Assembly: GCF_022347765.1 (NCBI RefSeq)
Contig: NZ_JAKRFZ010000009.1
Location: 124,001 to 188,000, forward strand
Direction of reading: 5' to 3'
Length of the DNA stretch: 64,000 bases
From: Pseudoalteromonas sp. OOF1S-7
Lineage (GTDB): Bacteria > Pseudomonadota > Gammaproteobacteria > Enterobacterales > Alteromonadaceae
Shown piece after piece: positions 46,890-61,179 of the stretch. A program made the position numbers and the translations under genes. The notes beneath the pieces were generated by a model. The model was not told the DNA's origin. It saw nothing but the letters and a program-made list of their open reading frames with translations, and searched no databases. Position 1 is the stretch's first letter. Each line of letters begins with the position of its first letter.

Positions 46890-47060
46890 TTAACCTTTTG
46901 TTGTCCGGTGTATAGACGGGGTATCCGTACCAGGATCAGGAAGCGCATCTGCTTGTGCGGCACCACCGGCTACCATTGGCGTGACAAAGCCAGGTAACAT
47001 TTTGTCATTTTTTGACAGCTGTTTAAGGGGCATTTTTTTTAGTTTCGGGTACTTGTTCAT
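46890..47060 (-). CDS. Candidate Gly-Gly leader peptide, 56 residues, Cys-free core
   Basis: A 56-codon ORF preceded by AGAAGAG. It has a basic leader (seven Lys in 20 residues), unlike the acidic leaders nearby, ending in TPMVAGG. The 23-residue core begins AAQADALPDPGTDTPSI and ends HRTTKG: Pro-, Asp- and Thr-rich with no Cys. It is upstream of, and probably co-transcribed with, the GlxA-type regulator. It might be a secreted signal controlling the cluster; this is a guess from position. The Gly-Gly site and short length fit C39 export. Confidence 0.7.
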   Translation of the reverse strand: MNKYPKLKKMPLKQLSKNDKMLPGFVTPMVAGGAAQADALPDPGTDTPSIHRTTKG

Positions 47061-47267
47061 TGCTCTTCTCGCTACACTTTACATGGTTAAATTTGAATGA
47101 CTTATGGCTTAACGATGGACAAAACCCTCGCTAAACCATGTAATTAAATTAGCACGATGAAGGAAAAAGTAACTCAGGAATTTCTAAGGAAAAAATAAAT
47201 TAAAAAACATAAGATACTGAATTTAAATGATATAAAAAAATCACTTTCATCCAAACGACGTCATCTC

Positions 47268-49421
47268 TCATTGCTCATACAGGCGCAGCATCAGATTGTC
47301 TCGCCATTGTACAGTACTGATAAACACTTCGGGATTAGGCGGGTAACTGGCTTTCAGTCGTAATATAAAGCCACCGTCGGATTGATAAACCTTTTTGAAG
47401 CTGTCTGGTTCCTTGACTGGAAAACTAAAAACGGCGGAGCCATCACTCATAAACACCTGCTCACCACTGATGGCCCAGCGTAAATAGGAATACTGGCTAA
47501 AATCTTTCAACAGGTGAGGCTGACCACCAGCCCTGTTCATTTGCATCAAATGCCTTTGCGGGGACAAAAACAAGACGTGTTGGTGATCGATTGACAGAAT
47601 GGACTGCATAGGAATAGATGAAAATGGCACGACTTGTTTGTCGGCCAAATCAAAATACCAGGACTGCGACTGGCCTTCACTGAGTGTGGTAAAATAGACG
47701 CGCTGATCATGCCATACCGCGCTATTAAGTACGCCGGTAACAGGCAATGTGAACGCCAGGGATAACTCTGTGAGTGAGTATATATAGAGCGTATGATTAT
47801 CCGCCATCACCAGATAGCGGTCATCTTGTGAGAGCAGCAGCTCTTTCATTTGTTTTGGCGCCGTGGAAAATAACTTTTCTCTCCCCGCCTGTGATTTTTG
47901 CCATATCGTTGTACCATCGTGACCTTCTGTTAAGTAAATACTGCCACGTTTAGTATAAAAAGGCGCAACCAGCTTCTCATCCAGCATAGAATCCGAATAG
48001 GCAGCAACTTTGACCTCCCGATCAGTATATTGCAAACGCTGAACGTCAAAGTCTCTGTATTTAGAGACTGCGATATAGCTATCATGATTACCACGAATAA
48101 CGCTTTGTAACGGGTGGCTGGTGCGCATCGGCTGCAGTGCCAATTCATTATTTGCCAGCGAAAACTGTGACAACGATCCGCTTAGTGCGTCAAACCAGGT
48201 AATGTGTTGATCGCTATCTGACCACTCCACACGACTAATAAAGTCATTTATATCTAATAATTTATGCTGTTTACTTCCATCGATATTGGCAAAAAATAGC
48301 TGTGACTTTTCTTCTTTCTCTCTAAGAAAAGCAAGCTTAGTACCGCTGTGCGAAAAGTGAAAAAAGTAATCTCCTTTCCCACTTGCATCGGGTGACGTGA
48401 TCTGAAACTCCGTACCAGTGAGCAAATTTCGCTGCACCAGTGCCGACAGACCCGGTTCACCTCGGTAGTGATACTTTGTGTAGACAATCGAATGAGCGGG
48501 ATCCACACTGCCTACACTCATCAGATACGACGTATCGCAGTCTAAGAGCTTTTGATAGTGGACCTGCTCAATCCCTTCACTAAAATCTGCGGACCACAAC
48601 TCACAGTCTCCTGAACGCTCCTGTGAATGAAACAGCTGCTGAAAGTACAATACGGGGCTATGCGTAGCCCAGCCAACCGCGTAGGCATCTGCCGATTTAT
48701 CACTGTTTACACTATAGACATTTAAATTACCCAGTTTCTGTAATTTCAAAGTGAAATGACCATCACCGGTTTGGTCAGCGGAAAAAGCCAGCCATTGCTT
48801 ATCAAAAGACACCGAAGGCAGAATAACGGTCCCCTTTTCCCAAAACAGCGTTTCGTGCTGCAAGAGCTGGGGTCGTATCAGCTCTGTTTTCAGGGTCGAG
48901 GCCAGAAACAAAATAACCACTGAGATAACCCCAAGCGCGACCAATAGGCTCACCCAGTGCATGACTCCTTTGCTGGTGGTCATGACGGCTGTATCTGCGT
49001 GCAAGCGTGGCGCAGAGGCCTGCCCACCGGCAATTTCCAGCATGTCTTCATCCGTTTCACTTGTATCACTCTGAGAAGGTGTAAGATGCTCGATATTGGC
49101 CAAAAAACTATAGCCCTTTTTATAAAAGGTCTTAATGTATTGAACATCATCGTGCGGCAGTTTAAGCGCTTTTCTCAACTCAAAAATAGCCCGGTTAATG
49201 GTATTATCATCCACAAAACGACCGCCCCATATGGCATCAACTAACTCCCTTCTGCTAACCAGTTGCGCATTGTGTTTGATAAAATACATCAGCAGTTCAT
49301 AGATAAGCGGTTCCAGCTCACGCTTGACCTCACCGCTACTTAGCAAGCGATAATCAATATCTAATTGCCACGAATTAATGCTGATATATCTACTCTGTGT
49401 TTCGTTAGCGTTGGGTTCCAT
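47268..49421 (-). CDS. CadC-like membrane regulator with winged helix and propeller
   Basis: 717 residues from the ATG at 49421 (MEPNANETQS); the TTG at 49508 lacks support. An OmpR/CadC-type winged helix is near the N-terminus (LIYELLMYFIKHNAQLVSRR, then DDNTINRAIFELRKAL). One membrane helix follows (MHWVSLLVALGVISVVILFL), then a large TolB-like beta-propeller periplasmic domain. This plan fits a one-component sensor acting directly on DNA. It stands between the peptide island and atpC and probably controls the island. The degraded gene at 35274-36317 is a paralogue. Confidence 0.85.
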   Translation of the reverse strand: MEPNANETQSRYISINSWQLDIDYRLLSSGEVKRELEPLIYELLMYFIKHNAQLVSRRELVDAIWGGRFVDDNTINRAIFELRKALKLPHDDVQYIKTFYKKGYSFLANIEHLTPSQSDTSETDEDMLEIAGGQASAPRLHADTAVMTTSKGVMHWVSLLVALGVISVVILFLASTLKTELIRPQLLQHETLFWEKGTVILPSVSFDKQWLAFSADQTGDGHFTLKLQKLGNLNVYSVNSDKSADAYAVGWATHSPVLYFQQLFHSQERSGDCELWSADFSEGIEQVHYQKLLDCDTSYLMSVGSVDPAHSIVYTKYHYRGEPGLSALVQRNLLTGTEFQITSPDASGKGDYFFHFSHSGTKLAFLREKEEKSQLFFANIDGSKQHKLLDINDFISRVEWSDSDQHITWFDALSGSLSQFSLANNELALQPMRTSHPLQSVIRGNHDSYIAVSKYRDFDVQRLQYTDREVKVAAYSDSMLDEKLVAPFYTKRGSIYLTEGHDGTTIWQKSQAGREKLFSTAPKQMKELLLSQDDRYLVMADNHTLYIYSLTELSLAFTLPVTGVLNSAVWHDQRVYFTTLSEGQSQSWYFDLADKQVVPFSSIPMQSILSIDHQHVLFLSPQRHLMQMNRAGGQPHLLKDFSQYSYLRWAISGEQVFMSDGSAVFSFPVKEPDSFKKVYQSDGGFILRLKASYPPNPEVFISTVQWRDNLMLRLYEQ

Positions 49422-49665
49422 ACTGGGTGATTTCCGAATTGTCGATAGAAATTTGCAACAAGGTGCAACACTAATGTTACTTTTATCATCAAAACAGATA
49501 CGACTCAATCATCATGCCGCTTCCGCCCTTTGTCGTGCTCTGCTGCCATTTCACCTCAGACAGTTAAATACGGGCTGCGAGACAGGAAAATGAAAATAAG
49601 GTTATGTATTGTGGGCTGGTGCTGTATATAACAACATGTATTGCTTGTATCGAATGAGAGGCATA

Positions 49666-49694
49666 AAAAAACCCACGCAGTGCGTGGGTTTTTT
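49666..49694 (-). terminator. Terminator of the atp operon
   Basis: A 13-bp stem (AAAAAACCCACGC / GCGTGGGTTTTTT) with a three-base loop, 19 bases after the atpC stop. T-runs on both strands; a clear bidirectional rho-independent terminator. Confidence 0.93.
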
Positions 49695-49713
49695 AAACCA
49701 GATAGGTGGCTGC

Positions 49714-50130
49714 TTATTTGCGCAGCTGGCGTAGAAGACGCAGCTGAGCAAGGGCTTCTTCAAGCTGCATTGCAGCGCGCTGGTAATCCAGCTCGCCTGC
49801 GGTGCCTGAAGCCAGTTGCGCCTGCGCTTCACGTTTAGCTTCTTCAGCAGCTTGCTCGTCAAGCTCTTCCGCACGGATCGCAACGTCAGCAAGGACAGTT
49901 ACGGTCTGTGGTTGAACTTCCAGCGTACCACCTGCAACATAGATAAACTCTTCTGTTTTATCTTCTGTTACTAAACGTACCATACCAGGTTTTAGGCCAG
50001 TCAGTAGTGGCGCGTGACCCGGGTGAATACCCAGCTCACCTTCACTACCTGTCACTTGGATCGCAGTCACGTCACCAGAGTACAAACTCTTTTCAGCGCT
50101 TACTACGTCAAGGCGTACTGTCATTGCCAT
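49714..50130 (-). CDS. atpC: F1 ATP synthase epsilon subunit
   Basis: 138 residues with N-terminal beta sandwich ([23 protein letters not shown] region; [16 protein letters not shown]) and C-terminal helices. Epsilon links rotor to catalytic head and inhibits ATP hydrolysis. Last gene of the operon, 13 bases after atpD, followed by a strong terminator. Confidence 0.97.
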   Translation of the reverse strand: MAMTVRLDVVSAEKSLYSGDVTAIQVTGSEGELGIHPGHAPLLTGLKPGMVRLVTEDKTEEFIYVAGGTLEVQPQTVTVLADVAIRAEELDEQAAEEAKREAQAQLASGTAGELDYQRAAMQLEEALAQLRLLRQLRK

Positions 50131-50143
50131 AACAACCCCCTAA

Positions 50144-52422
<2,279 letters not shown>

Positions 52423-52474
52423 GACTCTTTCTCCGAATCTGGGTGAGCAGCTAACTACTCACCTACATAACACA

Positions 52475-54016
52475 TTACCAAGTTTGCGTAGACTTGAACT
52501 TCTCAAGAAGTTCTTTCAGCTGCGCTTCGATCTCGGCGTTGTAGTTACCAGTTTCATTGATTTGAGTCATTAGCGCTGCGTATTCGCTTTTCGCGAATGC
52601 GATAAGGCTTGCTTCAAAATCAAGTACTTTGTTGATTTCGATGTCTTTCAGGTAGCCTTTCTCAACAGCGAATAGAGACAGAGACATGTCAGCAACAGAC
52701 ATTGGTGCGTACTGTTTCTGCTTCATTAGCTCTGTTACGCGCTCACCGTGCTCAAGCTGGGCACGCGTTGCATCGTCAAGGTCAGAAGCGAACTGAGAGA
52801 ACGCCGCTAGTTCACGGTACTGAGCTAGCGCTAGACGGATACCACCACCTAGTTTCTTAACGATTTTAGTTTGCGCTGCACCACCTACACGAGATACCGA
52901 GATACCAGCGTTAACCGCTGGACGGATACCTGCGTTGAACAAGTCAGTTTCTAAGAAGATCTGACCGTCGGTGATTGAGATAACGTTGGTAGGTACGAAT
53001 GCAGAAACGTCACCACCTTGAGTTTCAATGATTGGCAATGCCGTCAATGAACCTGTTTGACCTTTCACTTCACCGTTGGTGTATTTCTCAACGTAATCAG
53101 CGTTAACACGTGATGCACGCTCTAGCAGACGTGAGTGAAGGTAGAATACGTCACCTGGGTAAGCTTCACGGCCCGGCGGACGCTTAAGTAGTAGTGAGAT
53201 CTGACGGTAAGCAACAGCTTGCTTAGACAGGTCATCATAGACGATTAGTGCGTCTTCACCACGGTCACGGAAGTATTCGCCCATAGTACAACCAGAGAAC
53301 GGCGCCAGGAATTGTAGTGCAGCAGACTCAGAGGCTGAAGCAACAACAACAATGGTGTTCTCAAGAGCGCCGTGCTCTTCTAGTTTACGTACTACGTTAG
53401 CAATGGTAGAGGCTTTTTGACCAACCGCAACGTACACACACTTAACGCCTGTGTCTTTTTGGTTGATGATAGCATCGATAGCCAGTGCTGTTTTACCAGT
53501 CTGACGGTCACCGATCACTAGCTCACGCTGACCACGACCAACTGGGATCATAGAGTCGATAGACTTATAACCAGTTTGTACTGGCTCGTCTACTGATTGA
53601 CGCTCGATTACGCCCGGTGCGATTTTTTCAACTGGCTCAAAACCATCGTTGTCTACCGCGCCTTTACCGTCAATCGGCTCACCTAGTGTGTTTACAACAC
53701 GACCTAGCAGGCCACGGCCTACTGGTACTTCAAGGATACGACCTGTTGATTTAACTTTTACGCCTTCTTTAAGGTCAGCGTATGGACCCATTACTACCGC
53801 ACCTACTGAGTCGCGCTCAAGGTTCAATGCGATAGCATAACGGTTGCCAGGAAGCTCGATCATCTCACCCTGCATACAGTCAGCAAGACCGTGGATGCGG
53901 ATGATACCGTCGGTAACAGATACGATAGTACCTTCGTTACGCGCTTCACTTACAACTTCAAACTGCTCAATGCGTTGCTTGATCAGTGCAGAAATTTCTG
54001 TGGAATTAAGTTGCAT
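52475..54016 (-). CDS. atpA: F1 ATP synthase alpha subunit
   Basis: 513 residues, the same length as in E. coli. Walker A GDRQTGKT (about 169-176) and the conserved [20 protein letters not shown] segment. Non-catalytic nucleotide-binding partner of beta. 14 bases after atpH. Confidence 0.98.
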   Translation of the reverse strand: MQLNSTEISALIKQRIEQFEVVSEARNEGTIVSVTDGIIRIHGLADCMQGEMIELPGNRYAIALNLERDSVGAVVMGPYADLKEGVKVKSTGRILEVPVGRGLLGRVVNTLGEPIDGKGAVDNDGFEPVEKIAPGVIERQSVDEPVQTGYKSIDSMIPVGRGQRELVIGDRQTGKTALAIDAIINQKDTGVKCVYVAVGQKASTIANVVRKLEEHGALENTIVVVASASESAALQFLAPFSGCTMGEYFRDRGEDALIVYDDLSKQAVAYRQISLLLKRPPGREAYPGDVFYLHSRLLERASRVNADYVEKYTNGEVKGQTGSLTALPIIETQGGDVSAFVPTNVISITDGQIFLETDLFNAGIRPAVNAGISVSRVGGAAQTKIVKKLGGGIRLALAQYRELAAFSQFASDLDDATRAQLEHGERVTELMKQKQYAPMSVADMSLSLFAVEKGYLKDIEINKVLDFEASLIAFAKSEYAALMTQINETGNYNAEIEAQLKELLEKFKSTQTW

Positions 54017-54030
54017 GCTCTTTTTCCCAA

Positions 54031-54570
54031 TTACGATTGTAGCGTCGTCACAAGACGATCTAACTTGCCGCGAATAGACCCGTCGATAACGGTGTCGCCG
54101 GCTTTAATGACCAGACCACTTACGATGGTTTCGTCGATGCTACAATTCAGCTTAACTTTGCGTGCGAAACGTTTTTCAAGTGCCGCGACCAATTTTGCTT
54201 GCGCATCTTCGGCAAGCGCTGCTGCTGAAACGACGTTAACGTCAATTTCTTTGTCATAGTCTGCTTTTAATTCAGCAAACAAGTCTGCAACAGCTGGCAT
54301 GGCGGCTAAACGCTCATTTTCGGCCATCAGCTTGATAAGGTTTTGGCCTTGTTCGTTGAGTTGCTCAGCGCATAGCTTGATGAATACATCAGACTGCTCT
54401 GCTTCGGTGGCAATGCCACCTAACAGTGCCTGAACCTGTTCATCGCGGGCCACTTGGCCTGCGAAGAACAGCATTTCATTCCAAGCTTCAACTGTGCCTT
54501 TCTCAACGGCAAGTTCAAAAGCCGCTTTAGCGTATGGGCGAGCGATAGTAGTCAATTCAGACATGCTCAT
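54031..54570 (-). CDS. atpH: F1 ATP synthase delta subunit
   Basis: 179 residues. Start [20 protein letters not shown] and end [20 protein letters not shown] are typical of the delta/OSCP family, which joins the peripheral stalk to the head. The start may be the second Met (MSELTT). 9 bases after atpF. Confidence 0.97.
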   Translation of the reverse strand: MSMSELTTIARPYAKAAFELAVEKGTVEAWNEMLFFAGQVARDEQVQALLGGIATEAEQSDVFIKLCAEQLNEQGQNLIKLMAENERLAAMPAVADLFAELKADYDKEIDVNVVSAAALAEDAQAKLVAALEKRFARKVKLNCSIDETIVSGLVIKAGDTVIDGSIRGKLDRLVTTLQS

Positions 54571-54579
54571 ACCCTCTAC

Positions 54580-55050
54580 TTAAAGCTCAGCGACAAGTTT
54601 TTCAACGATGTCACTGTGTGCGGCTTGATCGATTTCACGCTCTAAAATCTTCTCTGCACCAACCACAGCCAGAGTCGCTACTTGTTGACGTAGCTCTTCT
54701 TTCACGCGGTTGCGCTCAGATTCGATCTCAGAGTGTCCCTGAGCAATGATTTTCTCACGCTCTTGCTGACCACGAGTTGTCTCTTCGTCAACAATCAGCG
54801 TTGCACGCTTTTTAGCTTGTTCGATGATTTCGCTAGCCTGAGTTTTCGCTTCTTTAAGTTCTTCAGCCGCTTTTTCGCGCGCTAGCTCAAGATCTTTTTC
54901 AGCTTTGTCAGAGGCAGCTAATCCATCTTCGATTTTCTTCTGGCGAGCTTCAATCGCACCATTTAGTGGTGGCCATACGAACTTCATACAGAACCATACG
55001 AAGACCACAAATGCGATTAATTCACCTATTAGAGTGGCGTTTAAGTTCAC
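54580..55050 (-). CDS. atpF: F0 ATP synthase subunit b
   Basis: 156 residues, as in E. coli. One N-terminal membrane helix ([22 protein letters not shown]) is followed by a long charged coiled coil (peripheral stalk dimer). 49 bases after atpE. Confidence 0.97.
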   Translation of the reverse strand: MNLNATLIGELIAFVVFVWFCMKFVWPPLNGAIEARQKKIEDGLAASDKAEKDLELAREKAAEELKEAKTQASEIIEQAKKRATLIVDEETTRGQQEREKIIAQGHSEIESERNRVKEELRQQVATLAVVGAEKILEREIDQAAHSDIVEKLVAEL

Positions 55051-55099
55051 GACCGCTCCTCCTTACTTGACAGTTGTTCGTTTCAGGTATTTTGCAATA

Positions 55100-55360
<261 letters not shown>

Positions 55361-55399
55361 TTAAAGTTAAAGTTTAAAAAATTCTTTTCTTTCAGCTAA

Positions 55400-56266
<867 letters not shown>

Positions 56267-56273
56267 CTAAAAG

Positions 56274-56654
56274 TTAATGATTAAAAAAAATCAGAACCAA
56301 CCATTGTGTCAGCATCACCAGCATGTAAGTGCCGAAAAACGGCAGCATGACGACTGAAAAATGCTTAAAAATGAGCGCAAAAAGCACAACAGTTAGCAAA
56401 AATTTTAATCCGTTTCCTCGCTTCAGTGAGGAATACACTTGATTTGCCTTGCTGGCACCCATAAATCGGAATGCATAAGCGGCAAATACAAAATTAGGGA
56501 GTACCAGCACCGCACCGCCAGCCAACGCCGACAGGCCTGCTTCCACTCCCCAACCAATAAAAACTATTACTGCAGCAATGATAGCTACGAGACCCTGATA
56601 TAAAACACCTTTTAATGCGGCACGCCGATATGGGCTTGCTAACGAATGAGTCAC
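56274..56654 (-). CDS. atpI: ATP synthase accessory protein I
   Basis: 126 residues with four hydrophobic segments, in the usual place as first gene of the operon. AtpI helps c-ring assembly or ion uptake; it is not part of the finished enzyme. It is weakly conserved, and assigned on position and hydropathy. Confidence 0.9.
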   Translation of the reverse strand: MTHSLASPYRRAALKGVLYQGLVAIIAAVIVFIGWGVEAGLSALAGGAVLVLPNFVFAAYAFRFMGASKANQVYSSLKRGNGLKFLLTVVLFALIFKHFSVVMLPFFGTYMLVMLTQWLVLIFFNH

Positions 56655-56707
56655 TTATATTTAACCTTAATGACGCTAAATTTTATCAGGGCTAGAAAAC
56701 TGGCGAA

Positions 56708-56735
56708 ATTATACTTATTTCTGCTCAATTTGCAA
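56708..56735 (-). promoter_or_regulatory. Promoter of the atp operon
   Basis: On the minus strand: TTGCAA (56730-56735), a 16-base spacer and a perfect TATAAT (56708-56713), 54 bases before the atpI start. Lies in the gap after parB. Confidence 0.75.
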
Positions 56736-56792
56736 CTTGACGAGACGAAATGTAACGCTTTTCGAGCGCCCATTTCGCCTCAGAAGGTAAGA

Positions 56793-57746
56793 TTAGGAGG
56801 GTTGTTGAAAATCAGGCTGGATACGCCCTAAAATTCCGTCTAATTCGTCTAAATTTGCATAAGAAATCACCAGCTTACCTTTGCCTTTTTGGTTATAATT
56901 TATCTCCACTTTGGCGCCCAGGTTCTCTGCCAGTTGTTGCTCAAGCAGTTTTACGTCCGGATCTTTCTCTTTTGCTGGTTTTTGCTCCACAGGCTCCAGC
57001 ATCGCACGCACCAGTTTCTCAGTTTCGCGCACCGTTAGCCCTTTAGCGACGGCGGTTCTGGCCGCTTCAGACTGCTGTTCACCGGTCAGTGCCAGCAGAC
57101 AACGGGCGTGACCCATCTCAATATCACCATGTTCCAACAAGATTTTTACATCATCATTGAGATTATTGAGACGAAGTAAATTGGTCACAGTAGTGCGTGA
57201 CTTACCAACGGCGTCAGCGACCTGCTGATGGGTCAGTTCAAACTCGTTCAGTAATCTGTCGAGCGCGACTGCTTCTTCCATGGCATTGAGATCTTCACGC
57301 TGAATGTTTTCAATCAGGGCAATGGCCACCGCCGCTTCATCGGCAACATCTTTGATGATACAGGGTACCACGTCCAGCTCGGCCAGTTGGGCCGCACGCC
57401 AGCGTCGTTCACCGGCAATGATCTCAAACTGATTTTCAGCGATGGGGCGCACCACGATTGGTTGTAATACCCCCTGGGCCCGAATAGAGCTGGCCAGCTC
57501 TTCAAGTGCCTGCTCAGACATATCTTTGCGCGGCTGATATTTACCACGCTGCAAATACTCGATGGGCAACCGCTGTAATTCCTGATCGGTCACCTCATGA
57601 CTTTGCGTTGTCTGTTCGGGTTCAACGGCACGCTCGGTGCCCTGGGTTTGCGTGACTTCAGGCTGAGCTGATTGCAAAGCAGCAGGTTTTGCTGAACTCA
57701 ACAAGGCATCCAGACCTCGACCCAAACCGCGTTTTTTCACCGACAT
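56793..57746 (-). CDS. parB: Chromosome partition protein ParB
   Basis: 317 residues. N-terminal KKRGLGRGLDALLS, the CTP-binding GERRWRAAQLAEL motif (about 120), the helix-turn-helix LTHQQVADAVGKSRTTVTNLL and a C-terminal dimer domain. It binds parS sites near oriC and, with ParA, segregates origins. 15 bases after parA. I did not find a clear parS in this window, but did not search exhaustively. Confidence 0.97.
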   Translation of the reverse strand: MSVKKRGLGRGLDALLSSAKPAALQSAQPEVTQTQGTERAVEPEQTTQSHEVTDQELQRLPIEYLQRGKYQPRKDMSEQALEELASSIRAQGVLQPIVVRPIAENQFEIIAGERRWRAAQLAELDVVPCIIKDVADEAAVAIALIENIQREDLNAMEEAVALDRLLNEFELTHQQVADAVGKSRTTVTNLLRLNNLNDDVKILLEHGDIEMGHARCLLALTGEQQSEAARTAVAKGLTVRETEKLVRAMLEPVEQKPAKEKDPDVKLLEQQLAENLGAKVEINYNQKGKGKLVISYANLDELDGILGRIQPDFQQPS

Positions 57747-57761
57747 TGTTTTTTCTTCCTC

Positions 57762-58547
57762 TTAGGCAACAGCTGCTGCTTGTTTTTCCTGACGGCGGAG
57801 CATTTCTCCGGCCAGTGCCAGATACGCTTTGGCACCACTGGAGGCTCTGTCATAGTACATAGCCGGTGCACCAAAACTCGGCGCTTCCGCCAGACGCACA
57901 TTACGTGGGATCACGGTGCGGTAGACTTTTTCACCAAAATGCTGTTTTAGCTGCTCAGATACATCGTTCGCCAGGCGGTTGCGCGGATCGTACATAGTAC
58001 GCAGGATCCCTTCGATCTGTAAATTTGGATTCACCAGCTTAGACAGCTGCGTTATGGTATCCATCAGTGCCGTCAGTCCTTCCAGTGCATAGTATTCACA
58101 CTGCATCGGCACCATCACAGAATCTGCCGCCGCCATCGCATTGACCGTCAACATGTTTAATGAAGGTGGACAATCAATAAAAATAAAGTCGTACTGATCC
58201 AGCACCGATTCCAGTGCATTACGCAAACGCACTTCGCGGGCAAACAATTCCATCAGCTTCACTTCGGCCGCCGTGACATCACCGTTGGCAGCAATCAGAT
58301 GGTACTCGCCGGAGGTTTCTTTGCTGATCACGTCCTGGATCGGGGTCTCTTCGATCAAAAGATCGTAAATGGTTGCCACTTCGCCATATTTGTCAACACC
58401 ACTGCCCATGGTCGCATTGCCTTGTGGATCCAGGTCAATGAGCAGGACCTTGCGTTTGGTCGCAGCCATGGAAGCTGCCAGGTTGACTGCAGTGGTGGTT
58501 TTTCCCACACCGCCTTTTTGGTTTGCAATCGCAATGACTCTAGCCAC
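57762..58547 (-). CDS. parA: Chromosome partition ATPase ParA
   Basis: 261 residues. Deviant Walker A KGGVGKTT near the N-terminus (about 11-18), Walker A' LLIDLDPQGNAT, and Walker B FIFIDCPPSLNML. It forms a DNA-bound gradient that moves ParB-parS. In the mnmG-rsmG-parA-parB operon next to oriC, 14 bases after rsmG. Confidence 0.97.
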   Translation of the reverse strand: MARVIAIANQKGGVGKTTTAVNLAASMAATKRKVLLIDLDPQGNATMGSGVDKYGEVATIYDLLIEETPIQDVISKETSGEYHLIAANGDVTAAEVKLMELFAREVRLRNALESVLDQYDFIFIDCPPSLNMLTVNAMAAADSVMVPMQCEYYALEGLTALMDTITQLSKLVNPNLQIEGILRTMYDPRNRLANDVSEQLKQHFGEKVYRTVIPRNVRLAEAPSFGAPAMYYDRASSGAKAYLALAGEMLRRQEKQAAAVA

Positions 58548-58561
58548 TATGTCCTCGAATA

Positions 58562-59182
58562 CTAGTCTTTTTTCAGAATGATTAAATGACGTTCACCATC
58601 CAGCTCGGGGACCTGTAAACTAATATCACGTTCCAGAGTCACACCGGCGGGCAGGCTATCCAGTTCCTGCTGCGGAAACTGACCTTTTAATGCCAGAAAA
58701 CGGCTTTCACCGTCGACCAGATGTCCACACCACTGAACCATGTCCTGCAATGACGCAAAGGCACGACTCAGTACACCGTCTAATTTAACACTTGGCTGAT
58801 ATTCTTCAACACGAGACTGAACCGGTGTGACGTTTTCCAGTCCAAGCGCATGTTTTACCTGGGTTAAAAAACGTACACGTTTGCCAAGACTGTCGAGCAG
58901 GACAAACTGAGTATCGGGCAGGGCAATGGCCAGTACTATCCCGGGTAACCCCGGTCCGGTGCCTACATCAATGTAGTTTTTGCCACTCAGGTGAGGCGCA
59001 ACCACCAGTGAATCCATGATGTGTTTGACCATCATTTCTTGTGGATCGCGCACTGAAGTCAGGTTGTAGGCTTTGTTCCATTTGTCGAGCAGCCCGACAT
59101 AATCGACGAGCTGCTGCTTCTGTTGTTCAGTTAGCGTGATATCCGTGCGGGCTAACAGGGCTGTAAGTTGTTCTAATAACAC
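58562..59182 (-). CDS. rsmG: 16S rRNA (guanine527-N7)-methyltransferase
   Basis: 206 residues. SAM-binding motif [16 protein letters not shown] and the following [13 protein letters not shown]. RsmG (GidB) methylates G527 of 16S rRNA; loss causes low-level streptomycin resistance in other bacteria. 16 bases after mnmG. Confidence 0.97.
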   Translation of the reverse strand: MLLEQLTALLARTDITLTEQQKQQLVDYVGLLDKWNKAYNLTSVRDPQEMMVKHIMDSLVVAPHLSGKNYIDVGTGPGLPGIVLAIALPDTQFVLLDSLGKRVRFLTQVKHALGLENVTPVQSRVEEYQPSVKLDGVLSRAFASLQDMVQWCGHLVDGESRFLALKGQFPQQELDSLPAGVTLERDISLQVPELDGERHLIILKKD

Positions 59183-59198
59183 AGTCTTCCATTTGTTG

Positions 59199-61088
59199 TT
59201 ACGCAGACTTGCGTAACAACCCTTGCTTTTTCAGATACACTAATAATAGCGAAATCGCAGCAGGGGTGATACCAGAAATACGAGACGCCTGGCCGATTGT
59301 TTGCGGTCTGGCTTCTGTCAATTTAGCCACCACCTCGTTAGAAAGACCGCTGACCTGAGCATAATCGAACTCAGCCGGTAACAGCGTTTCTTCATGGCGT
59401 AGCTGTTTGTTGATCTCATCCTGCTGACGTGCAATGTAGCCTGCGTACTTAGTCTGGATCTCAACCTGCTCCAGTGCCTGGATATTGTCCTGCTCACTGG
59501 CCAGACCTTCAATTTGCATCAGATCTTTGTAGCTGACTTCCGGACGACGGATCAGATCTTCTAAACTGGCCTCCCGGGTCAATGGCGATTTCAGCAGCTC
59601 GTTCACTTGCGCCAGCGCCGGATGATCTTTGTGGATCCAGGTATTACGCAGTCGCTGGGTTTCCTGTTCCATCACTTCCAGCTTATTGTTGTAAGCCGCC
59701 CAGCGTTCATCATCCACCAGACCCAGCTCACGACCTTTTTCGGTCAGGCGCAGATCCGCGTTGTCTTCACGCAACAGCAAACGGTATTCAGCACGGCTGG
59801 TAAACATACGATAGGGTTCTTTGGTTCCCAGAGTAGCCAGGTCGTCGATCAAGACACCGGTATAGGCCTGATCGCGACGCGGTGTCCAGGCTTGTAGACC
59901 TTTTACTTGCAAGGCCGCATTCATACCGGCTATCAAGCCCTGTGCCCCCGCTTCTTCGTAGCCGGTAGTGCCATTTATCTGGCCGGCAAAGAACAGGCCA
60001 TTGATAAATTTGGTTTCCAGAGATTGTTTCAAATCGCGCGGATCGAAGAAGTCATATTCAATGGCATAGCCAGGACGACAAATGTGCGCATTTTCAAAGC
60101 CCTGAATTGAACGCACGATCTCCAGCTGAATATCAAATGGCAGGCTGGTGGAAATGCCGTTCGGATACAACTCATAAGAAGTTAGTCCTTCCGGCTCCAC
60201 AAAGATCTGATGTTTCTCTTTGTCGGCAAAGCGGACTATTTTATCTTCAATAGACGGGCAGTAACGTGGCCCGATCCCTTCAATCACACCAGCATACATA
60301 GGCGAGCGGTGCAGGTTATCGCGGATCACATCATGGGTTTTTTCATTGGTATAGGTGATATAGCAGGGGATCTGTTGCGGATGATCCGACGCTTTACCCA
60401 TAAATGAGAATACCGGCGTTGGCGTATCACCAGGCTGCGCCTGCATCACTGAAAAGTCTACGGTGCGCGCATCAATGCGGGGTGGTGTACCGGTTTTCAG
60501 TCGATCAACGCGGAATGGGAGTTCACGTAAACGCTGTGCCAGGGCAATCGAGGGGGGATCGCCTGCACGACCGCCTTTAAAATTCTCCAGACCAATGTGG
60601 ATCTGACCGCCCAGGAAAGTACCCACTGTCAGTACCACTGTTTGTGCACTAAAGCGCAATCCCATCTGGGTTACGACACCTTTAACCTGATCCTGTTCAA
60701 CGATCAGATCATCACACGATTGCTGGAAGATCTTCAGATTGTCCTGGTTTTGCAAGATCTCCTGGATCGCCGCTTTATACAGAGCGCGATCTGCCTGAGC
60801 TCGGGTTGCCCGCACAGCAGGGCCTTTAGACGAGTTCAAAGTACGAAACTGGATCCCGCCTTTGTCGATCGCTTTGGCCATTGCGCCACCCAGGGCATCG
60901 ATCTCTTTAACCAGATGACCTTTTCCGATCCCGCCGATCGCTGGGTTACAGGACATCTGTCCCAGGGTGTCCATATTGTGTGTTAACAATAAGGTATTCA
61001 TGCCCATACGTGCTGCAGCCAACGCTGCCTCAGTACCAGCATGACCACCACCAACAACGATAACGTCAAAATGTTCGTGATAAATCAT
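59199..61088 (-). CDS. mnmG: tRNA uridine-5-carboxymethylaminomethyl modification enzyme MnmG
   Basis: 629 residues, the usual length. N-terminal FAD motif [14 protein letters not shown], the [16 protein letters not shown] segment, and a C-terminal domain ending [12 protein letters not shown]. With MnmE it modifies the wobble uridine of several tRNAs. It borders oriC as in E. coli (gidA), and its promoter lies in the origin region, where transcription can influence initiation. Confidence 0.98.
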   Translation of the reverse strand: MIYHEHFDVIVVGGGHAGTEAALAAARMGMNTLLLTHNMDTLGQMSCNPAIGGIGKGHLVKEIDALGGAMAKAIDKGGIQFRTLNSSKGPAVRATRAQADRALYKAAIQEILQNQDNLKIFQQSCDDLIVEQDQVKGVVTQMGLRFSAQTVVLTVGTFLGGQIHIGLENFKGGRAGDPPSIALAQRLRELPFRVDRLKTGTPPRIDARTVDFSVMQAQPGDTPTPVFSFMGKASDHPQQIPCYITYTNEKTHDVIRDNLHRSPMYAGVIEGIGPRYCPSIEDKIVRFADKEKHQIFVEPEGLTSYELYPNGISTSLPFDIQLEIVRSIQGFENAHICRPGYAIEYDFFDPRDLKQSLETKFINGLFFAGQINGTTGYEEAGAQGLIAGMNAALQVKGLQAWTPRRDQAYTGVLIDDLATLGTKEPYRMFTSRAEYRLLLREDNADLRLTEKGRELGLVDDERWAAYNNKLEVMEQETQRLRNTWIHKDHPALAQVNELLKSPLTREASLEDLIRRPEVSYKDLMQIEGLASEQDNIQALEQVEIQTKYAGYIARQQDEINKQLRHEETLLPAEFDYAQVSGLSNEVVAKLTEARPQTIGQASRISGITPAAISLLLVYLKKQGLLRKSA

Positions 61089-61179
61089 TTACGGGATCCT
61101 ACTTAAAAACAACCAGCAAATTTCGAAAGGGTGCGTATTCTACCCAGAAAAACGCAGAAGTGAAACGTTTAAATTTTAA

